Origin: a virus
IMG/VR virus record: IMGVR_UViG_3300033149_007449
Span: 1 to 45,953 of that record
Direction: 5' to 3' (one strand)
Length of the DNA: 45,953 nt
The notes beneath the pieces were generated by a model. That model did not search any database, was not told the origin of the DNA, and saw nothing but the letters and a program-made list of their open reading frames with translations. Positions 21,505 through 30,225 of the stretch are shown one piece after another. Both the position numbers and the translations under genes were made by a program. Numbering within the stretch: the first letter of the stretch is position 1; each line of letters starts with the position of its first letter.

Positions 21505-22500
21505 TTATAATGTTTTAAATAATTTTAAGACCTTTGTGGGTGCTAATTTAAAAATGTGAGTATCACCTGCTTGTTGAAGTATCAGAGCATCATATCCTCT
21601 TTTAGTTAATCCTTTTGAAATTATTAAATCCATTGTAGCATCATAAGGATTTGTAGATTTTATTACTTTATTGATCTGAAAAACAGGAGTTTTATTTCTT
21701 GTTAAAATGTTTCTAATAAGAGAATTAAACGCTGTTCTACTTTCACAAACTAAAATACCTGGTTCCATTTCTCCAACAGTCTTCCGGTAAAATTCATTAG
21801 CTAATTTTCTCTGTAAAGGTGGAAGAAAATTTTCATACCCTTGGTTAATTACATTGAAACTTCCTTCAAGTAACTCAGCATCTTTTATTACTAAAGGTTT
21901 TTTTATTTGAATACCACCTTTTAATGTTCTTTTACCTCCTATACCTACTATATCACTAAAATCATATAACTTAGATCCTCTACTTGTAAACCAAGTTCCT
22001 CCTCGAAATGTATCTGTATTTGGTCCTGATTGAGTTCCATAATAACGAATTACTTTTGTTGCTTTGGGTATCTTTCTATAGAGTGCCTTAACTCCTTTTA
22101 CACCAGCTTTAGCCATTCCAGCTGTCATTACTACATCTAAAGGTACTTCTACAAAAGGTCTAACTGCGTGCCATAAAGGTTGTTCTCCGGCTACAATTCT
22201 TTCAGCTCTTTCTTCGGCTTCCTGTTGATATGTTTTTACTGGACCTAAGAGAGGGACATCAAATTGTCTTATTCCTTTTTTGGTTGTCAATCTCACCGGA
22301 ATGTCTAGTAACGAAGCACCAACTCTAATTGGAATCTTAGGAATTTCACGAGCAACTCCCCAAGTAGTCTTTACTAGTTCTCCTGGGAAATATCTTAAAG
22401 TAGTTGGTCTCTCTCTAGTACCAAACAATTTTTTTCTTGCTTCTTCAACACTTATTATTAATGGCTCGAATAATTCTCTTATTGCCATAATTAAACCCAT
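21505..22500 (-). CDS. Virion protein with C-terminal ADP-ribosyltransferase-like domain
   Basis: The first 140 residues are basic/hydrophobic like the neighbouring ejection proteins. From about residue 152 the sequence follows the ART fold found in polyvalent phage proteins: YYGTQSGPNTDTFRGGTWFT, then YDFSDIVG, IQIKKPLVI, and at the end RGYDALIL and HIFKLAPTKVLKL. The usual HGT is YGT here, so activity is uncertain. If packaged, the domain could be injected to modify host proteins. Start choice is unsure: 22500 has GGAGG eight bases upstream, 22488 follows the upstream stop, and 22524 is the longest. Confidence 0.5.
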   Translation of the reverse strand: MGLIMAIRELFEPLIISVEEARKKLFGTRERPTTLRYFPGELVKTTWGVAREIPKIPIRVGASLLDIPVRLTTKKGIRQFDVPLLGPVKTYQQEAEERAERIVAGEQPLWHAVRPFVEVPLDVVMTAGMAKAGVKGVKALYRKIPKATKVIRYYGTQSGPNTDTFRGGTWFTSRGSKLYDFSDIVGIGGKRTLKGGIQIKKPLVIKDAELLEGSFNVINQGYENFLPPLQRKLANEFYRKTVGEMEPGILVCESRTAFNSLIRNILTRNKTPVFQINKVIKSTNPYDATMDLIISKGLTKRGYDALILQQAGDTHIFKLAPTKVLKLFKTL

Positions 22501-22793
22501 TCTGTTAACCTCCCTTGTTCCCATAATCGTCGTCTTTTTTCAGGAAATTGCCAAATACTAGGAGGTAAATCATATCTTGGTTTCATAATTTCAAGATTTC
22601 GTTTTTTTCTTCGTTCTTTTGATCTTTCTTCCTCACCTTCCATTTCTTGTATCTGTCTCTTTTTTTGTTCCAATTTTCTTCTTAATTTTTCTAATCTTTG
22701 TTCTTCTTCTTTTAATTTACGCAACTGATAAAATGGATTCAATCTTTGAAGCCAAGAATCTGATATTAATTGTGAAAATCTTCTTTGAACCAT
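22491..22793 (-). CDS. Hypothetical coiled-coil protein, 100 aa
   Basis: Strongly charged; residues 25-70 are a coiled coil of Lys, Arg, Glu and Gln (EEEQRLEKLRRKLEQKKRQI). The C-terminal part is Pro/Trp-containing (YDLPPSIWQFPEKRRRLWEQ). It lies between two probable internal virion proteins and may be a chaperone or minor component. The ATG follows a TAATATG junction. Confidence 0.55.
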   Translation of the reverse strand: MVQRRFSQLISDSWLQRLNPFYQLRKLKEEEQRLEKLRRKLEQKKRQIQEMEGEEERSKERRKKRNLEIMKPRYDLPPSIWQFPEKRRRLWEQGRLTEWV

Positions 22794-22794
22794 A

Positions 22795-23844
22795 TTATAG
22801 TTGTAATTTTCTTAAACGAGCTTCTTCTTTTGTTCTAAAAGCTTCTTCTAGCTCAGCGGCTCTTCTTCTTTTTTCAGCTTTTTCTTCCCATTGCTTTTCT
22901 CCTACTAAATCTTCATATACAGAAGGTTTAAGCTGATAAATTGGTAATTCTCTTTGAGCTCTCTGAAATTGAGCAACACCAGCAGTAACAGTTGGAACTT
23001 CAGGTAGAGTAACAGTAGGTAATTGTTCTCCTCCCCATAATTGAGCATATCCTCTTGCTGCTTGCTCTGCAGCTCTCTGAGCTGTTCTTCTTTCTTCTTC
23101 AAGCAATCTTTGAGTTACATCAGCTAATTCTCTTTCTTCTCTTATTCTAGGCCCAGATAAAGCAAATCCTTTTTCAGCCATTTCCTCTCCTATTGTTCTC
23201 AACTTCTTACCATATAATCTCTCATATTCTTGTTCTTTTCTTAAAATATCTTCTTTAGTATATCCTAATTCACTTAAGAGAGTATCTCTTGCTAATTTTA
23301 ATTGTGTAGCATAATAAGGAGAGATTTCTCTCTCAGCTTGAGCTAAGAACTCAGCAACTTTGTCAGGTGTAATTTCAACATCTGGATTAATCATTTGACC
23401 TCTTTTTCGTAATTCATCTAGTTGAGCTCTCATTACTTCTAGTAATTCATCTAAAATAGGATCACCTGTTTCTGATTCTTCTTCTTCTTTATCACCTTCT
23501 CCTCCTTGTGTAACATCAGGCATTGGTGTCCCTTCAATTAATCTGCCACCATATCGTAATTGAAATAAAACATCTTGAGGCGTAATTTCTTGCCATTCAC
23601 CAAAAGGATTATACAGCTCATATTTTCCTGTTCGAGGATTTAATCTTATATCTCCTTCAGTAGGAATATATCCTGGTGTTTCAGGTATTTCCCGAGGAAT
23701 ATATTCACCTGGAGGAATAATAACTTCACCCTCAGGTGAGGTAACACCTTCTTCTTTAATTCTTTTCTGTAAAGTACTAATTCCTTCTCTAATTTGTTGT
23801 AACCTTTCTTTTATTTGTTTTAATTTTTCTTCTTTTGTTAGCAT
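22795..23844 (-). CDS. Probable virion protein, 349 aa
   Basis: Begins with a coiled coil (KEEKLKQIKERLQQIREGIS), then a Pro/Gly-rich linker with GEYIPREIPETPGYIPTEGD, an acidic stretch and a long helical C-terminal half rich in Glu, Arg, Ala and Gln. Composition matches the three genes downstream and suggests an internal or tail-associated structural protein. No family was recognised with confidence. Confidence 0.5.
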   Translation of the reverse strand: MLTKEEKLKQIKERLQQIREGISTLQKRIKEEGVTSPEGEVIIPPGEYIPREIPETPGYIPTEGDIRLNPRTGKYELYNPFGEWQEITPQDVLFQLRYGGRLIEGTPMPDVTQGGEGDKEEEESETGDPILDELLEVMRAQLDELRKRGQMINPDVEITPDKVAEFLAQAEREISPYYATQLKLARDTLLSELGYTKEDILRKEQEYERLYGKKLRTIGEEMAEKGFALSGPRIREERELADVTQRLLEEERRTAQRAAEQAARGYAQLWGGEQLPTVTLPEVPTVTAGVAQFQRAQRELPIYQLKPSVYEDLVGEKQWEEKAEKRRRAAELEEAFRTKEEARLRKLQL

Positions 23845-23845
23845 A

Positions 23846-25474
23846 TTAGTTTCTTATTATAAAAGTTGCTCCAACCTTTCCATCATTTCCATTACAACCA
23901 TTCTGACCACCCGTAGCTGTTCCATAATTTGTTCCTCTTATTCCTCCTGCACCGCCACTACCTCCATAAGCTTGAACCCTTGCTGTAATATCTGTATCAC
24001 AATCATTATAGACTACAACAACTACACCACCGTTGCCACCAGAACCGCCAGCACCACCACCTCCACCTGCACAATTTCCTCCAGGATTTCCATTACCACC
24101 ATTCCCACCTTTGCCACCATTGCCACCATCAGCTGTAATCATTCCAGATCCTGATAATATTGCTATATCATTAGCATAGAGACAAACAAAACCACCATTA
24201 CCGCCAGCACCACCGGCTCCGCCACCTCCACCACCACCATACTGATCAGAAATAACTCCAGCTCCACCACCACCTCCTCCACTTCCACCGCTGCCAGCAG
24301 AAGCTTGGTAAGGTTGAAGAGCTGGGGTGCTATCTATATCAAACATTGATATTGCATGAGGAACAGCATTTGGTTTCTGAACAATGCTACTATTTGTTCG
24401 TGTTCCCGCTGAACCACCAGGACCACCAGGACCGCCTGAAGATCCGGTAATACCTGATCTTCCTCCATAACCACCTTCTGTTCCAGCAACGCCATTACTG
24501 CCCAATCCTCTTGGTCCAACATCTGTTCCAGCAAGTCCTACCCCTCCCGGCTTGCCATGTCCATTTCCCTCACCAGAACCTTTTCCACCATCTCCACCAT
24601 CTTGTCCAGCTACCGATCCAGGTAAATAACCTGAATTAGTTCCTGTTCCTCCTGATCCTCCTGTTCCTCCATTTGCTTGAGAACTCACTAGTCCATTTTG
24701 ACCATTTGTTCCATCACCACCATCACCTCCATTCGCTGCAATTTTACCTGTTCCTAGAATAGTTAAAGTTCCTTGAACAAATATTCTATAACCATTCGGA
24801 TTTAAAGTTTTTCCATCATTAATCGTTAAATTGTTATAGTACATATCTCGAGTCAAATTCGTATCACTAGTAATAGTTACATTCCCATCAATTCCACTTC
24901 CAAAAATAGAATATCCGCCTCTATGTTCAATAGCATCTACATAATCTTTTCTAGTAGCATGAGAATCTTCAGTGGGTTGATTAGTAATATAAACATCTGA
25001 CCACGGTTTCGATGCCGTCCCTAATGTTGTATCTCCTCCAGTTGAAGATGGATAGAAACTACTATCTGTAAAAAAATAACGTTCTACGGCATTTTCATTA
25101 TCATCATTCACTATAATAGCACCTATTCCTGAAATGTTGTGTAATCCTATCCTTTTAATTGAAGGATCTACTGAATCGTCACAAAGCCACAGTTGTTCTG
25201 AATCTAGTATTACTCCAGGAGCAGTATCTGTTTTATTATCAGCAAAACTTTTTAATATATTACTATCAATGTATATTCTTTTCTTCGAAGTATCCTTTGA
25301 AGTTTTAAAAGAAGTTCCTATAATTATTCCCTCTTTAACAGTTTTAGATACAAGATTTCTAAAAATATCATCGAAATTCAAACCTTCAGGAAGTGATTTA
25401 TGTAAATACTTGTTAAATCCATAATCATAAATATCGAGCTGTTTATCTTCTGATTGGGGAAGAGATATTTCCAT
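23846..25474 (-). CDS. Glycine-rich tail fibre/adhesin, 542 aa
   Basis: Residues 1-200 contain fibre-type segments, including LGTASKPWSDVYITNQPTED. From about 215 to the end the protein is built from Gly-rich stretches (GGTGGSGGTGTNSG, GSSGGPGGPGGSAGT, GGGGGGAGGAGGNGG). Such runs form polyglycine type II helix bundles in gp38-type phage adhesins, whose loops read the host receptor. The final TFIIRN strand closes the fold. Position beside the tail genes supports receptor binding. The gene starts at a TAATG overlap with the upstream gene. Confidence 0.7.
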   Translation of the reverse strand: MEISLPQSEDKQLDIYDYGFNKYLHKSLPEGLNFDDIFRNLVSKTVKEGIIIGTSFKTSKDTSKKRIYIDSNILKSFADNKTDTAPGVILDSEQLWLCDDSVDPSIKRIGLHNISGIGAIIVNDDNENAVERYFFTDSSFYPSSTGGDTTLGTASKPWSDVYITNQPTEDSHATRKDYVDAIEHRGGYSIFGSGIDGNVTITSDTNLTRDMYYNNLTINDGKTLNPNGYRIFVQGTLTILGTGKIAANGGDGGDGTNGQNGLVSSQANGGTGGSGGTGTNSGYLPGSVAGQDGGDGGKGSGEGNGHGKPGGVGLAGTDVGPRGLGSNGVAGTEGGYGGRSGITGSSGGPGGPGGSAGTRTNSSIVQKPNAVPHAISMFDIDSTPALQPYQASAGSGGSGGGGGGAGVISDQYGGGGGGGAGGAGGNGGFVCLYANDIAILSGSGMITADGGNGGKGGNGGNGNPGGNCAGGGGGAGGSGGNGGVVVVVYNDCDTDITARVQAYGGSGGAGGIRGTNYGTATGGQNGCNGNDGKVGATFIIRN

Positions 25475-26940
25475 TATATAACAATTCCTTCGTTGATGCC
25501 TTTAACAATTTTTAATCCAAGCCAAACAAAAGCTTCAACTGAAGAAATTCCTGTTAACTTAAATCTTATTCGATGAAATTTAATTTGCTGATTATCAAAA
25601 TCTGTTAAAAACTTTTTCAGTTGTCCAATAGTTTCCCATTTAGATTCACCATCAACTTGATACATTAATTTCGAACCTTGTGCTTTTTCACAAACACTAA
25701 TTAATCGCTGAATAATTTTTTGATTTTCTACGCCATCCCATTCATACCATTTTGTAATAAGTCGATATTTTATTGGCTCACCTAGATCTGATGTTCCAGA
25801 ATCAAAAGTTGCTACAACACCATTGTCCAATCCTACAACTCTTGAAAGAGCTGATCCTGAATTATAGTCTGAAGCAAGTTTTATATTATTTGCATAAGAA
25901 TAAACTGTCCAGATTTCTGATGATTCGGTGTATCTACAAATAACATTTGACCAAGTAGATCCATTAATTGTTATATCTCCAACAGACCAATAAATATGAT
26001 CTTCATCTTTCCATGAACAAATGTTACTATAAGAAGAAAAAGAAATTGCTTTAACAATATCAGATATCGGTCTTGAAATTTCTTGTGGATAACTCCCTGA
26101 ATATCTATAAAATCCAGAATCATGATGAAAATAAAGTCCTCTCTTACCTTCAATTATTGATTCATTACTTCTTGTTCCAATTTTTATTAAAGGATCTGGA
26201 TCAACTTCTGAAGTTCTAAAACGATAAATATAATTTGGTTTAAAAACAAGTAATTCTAATGAAAATCTTTTAAGACCTGTGAAATTTTCTCCATCATCAG
26301 GGTTGATATCAACATAATCAGTTGAAGGATCCCACGTAATGTTTCCTGATGAAGAAATAACAGATGACCACCATAATCTGCTCGGATAAGATGGATCTCC
26401 ACAAATATAAACTCTTGATTTGTAAACTTCACCATATTTGGGATAAATGCCGTTAGACCAGATATTTTGCGGATTAATTGGATTTCCTGTACTAACCCAG
26501 GTGGCATTGTTTTCATTATTCGCCCAGAACTGCATTGAACTATACATATTTGTTGCTGTTCCCCAGTTCAAAACAATAGTTCTACCTGCAAAATTAACAA
26601 ATCTTATTTTTACATTAGCTGTACCATTTGTTAAGTTAGACGCCCAAGATGATCCTCCATAAGCATAGATTCTTGATGATCCTCCCTCAGAGAAAACAGC
26701 AATCATTGTTCCATTCTGAGTATTATGTAATCCCCAACAAGGATAACCTATAGCTATTGAACTCCCAAGAGTTGTTATTCCTGGTCTTAATGTTACTGCT
26801 CCTTTTCTATCAAAATGAACATTAATTGCTTCTGTTACAGCTTCATCAGGGATTGAATAATCATCCACTTCTGTTTCTCTAATAACACCATAAATCCCTA
26901 ACCTTCTAACTTCTTGAGGTTGTAAAGCTTTTGCTGGCAT
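25474..26940 (-). CDS. gp10-like beta-propeller tail stabilisation protein
   Basis: The 488-residue protein begins GVIRETEVDDYSIPDEAVTEAINVHFDRKGAV (read in two parts: IPDEAVTEAINVHFDRKGAV is the recognisable core), typical of phage beta-propeller hub proteins that plug the podovirus tail. Repeated blade-like segments (IAVFSEGGSSRIYAYGG, RGLYFHHDSGFYRYSG, DHIYWSVGD) follow, then a beta-sandwich end. In P22, gp10 stabilises packaged DNA beneath the portal. No long-tail genes are present, in keeping with this. Confidence 0.62.
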   Translation of the reverse strand: MPAKALQPQEVRRLGIYGVIRETEVDDYSIPDEAVTEAINVHFDRKGAVTLRPGITTLGSSIAIGYPCWGLHNTQNGTMIAVFSEGGSSRIYAYGGSSWASNLTNGTANVKIRFVNFAGRTIVLNWGTATNMYSSMQFWANNENNATWVSTGNPINPQNIWSNGIYPKYGEVYKSRVYICGDPSYPSRLWWSSVISSSGNITWDPSTDYVDINPDDGENFTGLKRFSLELLVFKPNYIYRFRTSEVDPDPLIKIGTRSNESIIEGKRGLYFHHDSGFYRYSGSYPQEISRPISDIVKAISFSSYSNICSWKDEDHIYWSVGDITINGSTWSNVICRYTESSEIWTVYSYANNIKLASDYNSGSALSRVVGLDNGVVATFDSGTSDLGEPIKYRLITKWYEWDGVENQKIIQRLISVCEKAQGSKLMYQVDGESKWETIGQLKKFLTDFDNQQIKFHRIRFKLTGISSVEAFVWLGLKIVKGINEGIVI

Positions 26941-26942
26941 AT

Positions 26943-28301
26943 TTAAGGTAAATGTTCTATATCTGGTATGAATCTAATTTCAGATCCTAGACGCTCATTT
27001 CTTAACGAAGTTTGTTTCTTGGTCTGCCATAAAATATAATCTGGATCTGTTAATGGTTGCAAACCTTTATTTTTCTTCTTCTTTATTCTATATGCTAGAT
27101 AAGGAACATACATATCATAATCAGGTTCATCTAATTCATCAGCATCAGAATCATATTCTACTAAAGTTCTATAATAATCTGCCCAGATATTCTGATTAAC
27201 ATAAGTTGTATCAATAGGACAATTAAAGTAAATATGTGCTGATCCTGTATTATCAAAGAATACTGTAAACTTGTTAGGCAAGCCCATAGATTCATTCTGC
27301 CAAACATCTGTTTCAGCTGAATGATCATTAGATCCTTGTGTTGAAATCCTTAGTGTTCCTCCAGAAACACCTTTTGCTGAATATTCTATTGTATCATTTT
27401 CAATTGTTACAGAACCTGAATCATCAAAATCTCTTACATCATTGCACCATAAATCTTGATCTCCTACTGTGTATGCTTGATTCAAATAAGTGTGAGCAAC
27501 ACCTTCATAATCTTTATCCCATTCTTTCTTATCATAATATTCCATATTTTCTTCTGTTCCGATTCTTACTCCATAAAGATTTTCAGCAGTGTAAGGAGAT
27601 TCTAAATCAGAAGGAACAGCTACACGATACATTCCTGTTGTAACATTGCCAATATCAACATTGAATTTTCTTCTAAAAGGTCTTTTTCCTGGTGCATTAT
27701 GGTATTCTCTCCTAGCTTCCCAAAGTGCTTCGTTTAAAAACTCATGTGTAATTAAATCTCCTATTTCTTCATTACAGCTTTCTAATGCTCTCTTTTTGAT
27801 CATATAAACTGTATTATCTTCATACCCTTCATAAGGAATAGGATCAGAATAATCTGTGTAAATAGAGTTTACTGAATCTTTTAATCTTGTAAAGTAATAA
27901 CCTGAAGTTTTTGCTGTATCTTTATAGAGAGATTCTTTCAGATCTACTTGAATAGTCATTGTTCCCAGAACTGACTTTACTCCTGTTGTTGTTGAAGCAT
28001 GAGAAATCTCTATTTCATCCCAATCAATTGCATACACTTTTGTATCCTGTGAATGATCAAAAGAAGTACTTCCATAGAGATAAATAGTTGTTCCGCTTGG
28101 AGCAGTATGATGACTCGGATAGACTATCTCTGTTTTTTCATCTTCACCTATTTCACCAATTAATAGAATTTGAGCAGTAGATTCAAATCCAACAATACTT
28201 TGAACGCTCAAAGATGTTGCTCCTGATATAACATCTGATGATAAGAAAGTATATTTCTTATCTTTTGTTAATGTTGTATTATCTGTATAAATATTTCTCA
28301 T
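26943..28301 (-). CDS. Tail/adaptor structural protein, 452 aa
   Basis: A beta-rich N-terminal 150 residues (TFLSSDVISGATSLSVQS) precede a helical segment (RALESCNEEIGDLITHEFLN) and further beta domains; YVPYLAYRIKKKKNKGL near the end resembles head-tail adaptor proteins. It is cotranscribed with the propeller gene. I infer a connector or tail component but cannot name an orthologue. Confidence 0.5.
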   Translation of the reverse strand: MRNIYTDNTTLTKDKKYTFLSSDVISGATSLSVQSIVGFESTAQILLIGEIGEDEKTEIVYPSHHTAPSGTTIYLYGSTSFDHSQDTKVYAIDWDEIEISHASTTTGVKSVLGTMTIQVDLKESLYKDTAKTSGYYFTRLKDSVNSIYTDYSDPIPYEGYEDNTVYMIKKRALESCNEEIGDLITHEFLNEALWEARREYHNAPGKRPFRRKFNVDIGNVTTGMYRVAVPSDLESPYTAENLYGVRIGTEENMEYYDKKEWDKDYEGVAHTYLNQAYTVGDQDLWCNDVRDFDDSGSVTIENDTIEYSAKGVSGGTLRISTQGSNDHSAETDVWQNESMGLPNKFTVFFDNTGSAHIYFNCPIDTTYVNQNIWADYYRTLVEYDSDADELDEPDYDMYVPYLAYRIKKKKNKGLQPLTDPDYILWQTKKQTSLRNERLGSEIRFIPDIEHLP

Positions 28302-28303
28302 AG

Positions 28304-28900
28304 TTAACTTATTCTATGAACCGCTATAAAGGTTCTGGTGTTGTTATAAGCATCTTTTGCTACGCCTGAATCGTGCCAAGTGTATAATTCCAAATAATCG
28401 CCAGCATCTAAATAAACAATATCCGTACATACTGGAGTTATATGCTTATTATTCGCAGCCGCAATCAGGGACTGACCGGTTATTTCAGCTCCATTTTTGT
28501 GAATACGCGCGACATAACTACCGCCATCAACGGGATTAAGATATGCAACACCTCCGCAAATCAGATAATATCCAGCATTCTGGGCAGTAAATCTATGATT
28601 GGTTACGGGGTCAAATTCTCCCAATTCGTCAAAGTTTTCAGTGTCTAATTGTATTTTCGTTGAAGTGCTATCGGGGATTGATTGAGGAGAACCCGATAAA
28701 TATGCTCTTGCCCGTGAAGAGAAACCTCCTCCTGATGGTGTTGCCCATTTTATACCAAGTGTTTCACCTGAATCAGCTGTTAGAACCTGATTATCCGACC
28801 CAACACCTAATCTTTTTGGATTAGCATTTCCTTGATAAACAACAATATCTCCTTTAGTTGTTCCTAGAGCTTTTCTAATTGGACTTTGTGTTACTCCCAT
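28304..28900 (-). CDS. Fibre protein with C1q/TNF-like head domain
   Basis: After a short shaft (LGTTKGDIVVYQGNANPKRL, a common phage fibre motif) residues 60-198 form a C1q-like jelly roll: RARAYLSGSPQSIPDSTSTK, HRFTAQNAGYYLICGGVAYL, GSYVARIHKNG and the final TFIAVHRIS. Such domains trimerise and bind carbohydrates or surface receptors. I use the ATG at 28900 (TAATATG junction) rather than 28939. The body is more GC-rich than neighbouring genes, hinting at acquisition. Confidence 0.75.
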   Translation of the reverse strand: MGVTQSPIRKALGTTKGDIVVYQGNANPKRLGVGSDNQVLTADSGETLGIKWATPSGGGFSSRARAYLSGSPQSIPDSTSTKIQLDTENFDELGEFDPVTNHRFTAQNAGYYLICGGVAYLNPVDGGSYVARIHKNGAEITGQSLIAAANNKHITPVCTDIVYLDAGDYLELYTWHDSGVAKDAYNNTRTFIAVHRIS

Positions 28901-28901
28901 A

Positions 28902-29576
28902 TTAATTGAAATATGTATAAGTGACGCCTTCACCATCAACAGTAGCGTCTAAATATACATCTGCTAAATTATCTATTTCTAATTCAAAACTATCTCCAGC
29001 ATATAGAGGTGTTCCTTGTCTTGTTGCTGTTGCCGCTACAACAGTTGAACCACCTACAACTATTATTCCAGTATTATCTGTTTCAGCAGTAATAACTACT
29101 CTTTTACAAGGTGTTGAACTTGCTAATGCTTCTCTTGTTCCTGCAGTAGTAACTACTTTCCTTCCATCTCCAATAGTAGTAATATTATGCTCTGCTTTAA
29201 TAGCTGGATTTGAAGGACTGAAATAAACAGCCATTGATCCAGGAATATCTCCTACTCTTATTGTCCCGGCTGTAGCTCCAAGATAAACATCGATAGAATT
29301 AGTAATTCCTTTAATAGTTGGCTCAGAAGGACTGAAAAATACAGCAAATGTTCCATCATCAGCTTTTATAGCCATTGTTCCTGTTCCTACATTAGCTGTT
29401 ACTGTTCCATCTACAACTGATCTAATATAAACTCTTCCTGCATTATCTACTACAAGACCATTAGTGCTATCAGCTGTACCATCATATACTTTTACTTTTT
29501 GATAATGTTTTCCGCCAACTTCATCTGTAGCGACATCTGTTCCTGTTCCTTCTGTAATTGTTATGTTATCAGCCAT
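28902..29576 (-). CDS. Virion beta-structural protein, 224 aa
   Basis: A Thr/Val/Gly-rich protein with an internal repeat: GTMAIKADDGTFAVFFSPSE followed by PTIKG, and GSMAVYFSPSNPAIKAEH. The C-terminal half (RVVITAETDNTGIIVVGG...) resembles small phage capsid- or tail-attached beta domains. No enzymatic residues were noted. It is coupled to the C1q-like fibre gene through TAATATG. Confidence 0.55.
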   Translation of the reverse strand: MADNITITEGTGTDVATDEVGGKHYQKVKVYDGTADSTNGLVVDNAGRVYIRSVVDGTVTANVGTGTMAIKADDGTFAVFFSPSEPTIKGITNSIDVYLGATAGTIRVGDIPGSMAVYFSPSNPAIKAEHNITTIGDGRKVVTTAGTREALASSTPCKRVVITAETDNTGIIVVGGSTVVAATATRQGTPLYAGDSFELEIDNLADVYLDATVDGEGVTYTYFN

Positions 29577-29598
29577 ATTATTTTATTATTTAGTATTG

Positions 29599-29862
29599 TT
29601 ATTCTGATATCCTAGAAACTGGCACTGTTTCTTCAATTCTTGACATACTTGCTTCATAAACAGATTCTCTAGTACTTGCCGAAGAATAAGTTAGAACAAG
29701 CAAGAGTCCTATTGGATTTCCGATATTTATAGTAGTAGTTCTAAGAGCTTCTTTTGTTACTCTTGAAGTAGGTGAAATCTCTCTTATTCTTGAATCAAAT
29801 AGTGTTTTCTTTATTTTTGAACTAGGTGATATTTCTTCTGTTCTTGAAACAACCTTTGACAT
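29599..29862 (-). CDS. Hypothetical repeat protein, 87 aa
   Basis: Contains three related units: SRTEEISPSSKI, SRIREISPTSRV and SRIEETVPVSRI, separated by a hydrophobic middle (IGNPIGLLLVLTYSS). The pattern suggests an extended or beta-repeat structure. It lies between fibre genes and starts at a TAATG overlap with the 54-aa gene upstream. Function unknown. Confidence 0.5.
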   Translation of the reverse strand: MSKVVSRTEEISPSSKIKKTLFDSRIREISPTSRVTKEALRTTTINIGNPIGLLLVLTYSSASTRESVYEASMSRIEETVPVSRISE

Positions 29863-30026
29863 TATTTATCTTGTTTAATTTTTACTGGATTATCTTGCGC
29901 TTCTAAAGCTTTAGTTAAAATTGTTTTGAGTTCAAGTACTACTTCAGCTTCATTTCCTTGAATTTGAACCCTATTTAATAATACCAATAAGTTTTTTATT
30001 TGCTCTGGTGTTAATTGGATGTTCAT
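29862..30026 (-). CDS. Small phage protein, 54 aa
   Basis: A 54-residue frame, MNIQLTPEQIKNLLVLLNRV and onwards, ending in KIKQDK. The helix-rich pattern is typical of small helper proteins found beside tail genes in many phages. Its stop overlaps the next ATG (TAATG), which supports it as a real gene. Confidence 0.6.
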   Translation of the reverse strand: MNIQLTPEQIKNLLVLLNRVQIQGNEAEVVLELKTILTKALEAQDNPVKIKQDK

Positions 30027-30027
30027 A

Positions 30028-30198
30028 TTATGCTAATTTACTTAATTTTTTATTTATTTTGGCAAGTTCTTCATTAGCCCTCTCTAACTCATCCTGAAGC
30101 TGTTTTTTCCTTTCTTCAAGCTCTTGTTTTTTTATTGTCTGCTTATGCGTTATAGTAATCTCTAAAGTTTCGTTGTCTATTTTTTTAAGTGTTTCCAT
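30028..30198 (-). CDS. Small coiled-coil protein, 56 aa
   Basis: A 56-residue frame starting METLKKIDNETLEITITHKQ, with a beta-like head and a coiled-coil body (KKQELEERKKQLQDELERAN). Small proteins of this form occur next to fibre genes and may assist fibre assembly. Its stop lies one base ahead of the ATG of the next gene (TAATATG). Confidence 0.6.
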   Translation of the reverse strand: METLKKIDNETLEITITHKQTIKKQELEERKKQLQDELERANEELAKINKKLSKLA

Positions 30199-30225
30199 AA
30201 TTAGTTTTATTTTGATTTACAATCT

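Noticed and set aside
28901-28939. Longer start for the C1q-like fibre at 28939
   Set aside because: Overlaps the upstream gene, while 28900 gives the TAATATG junction used throughout the operon.
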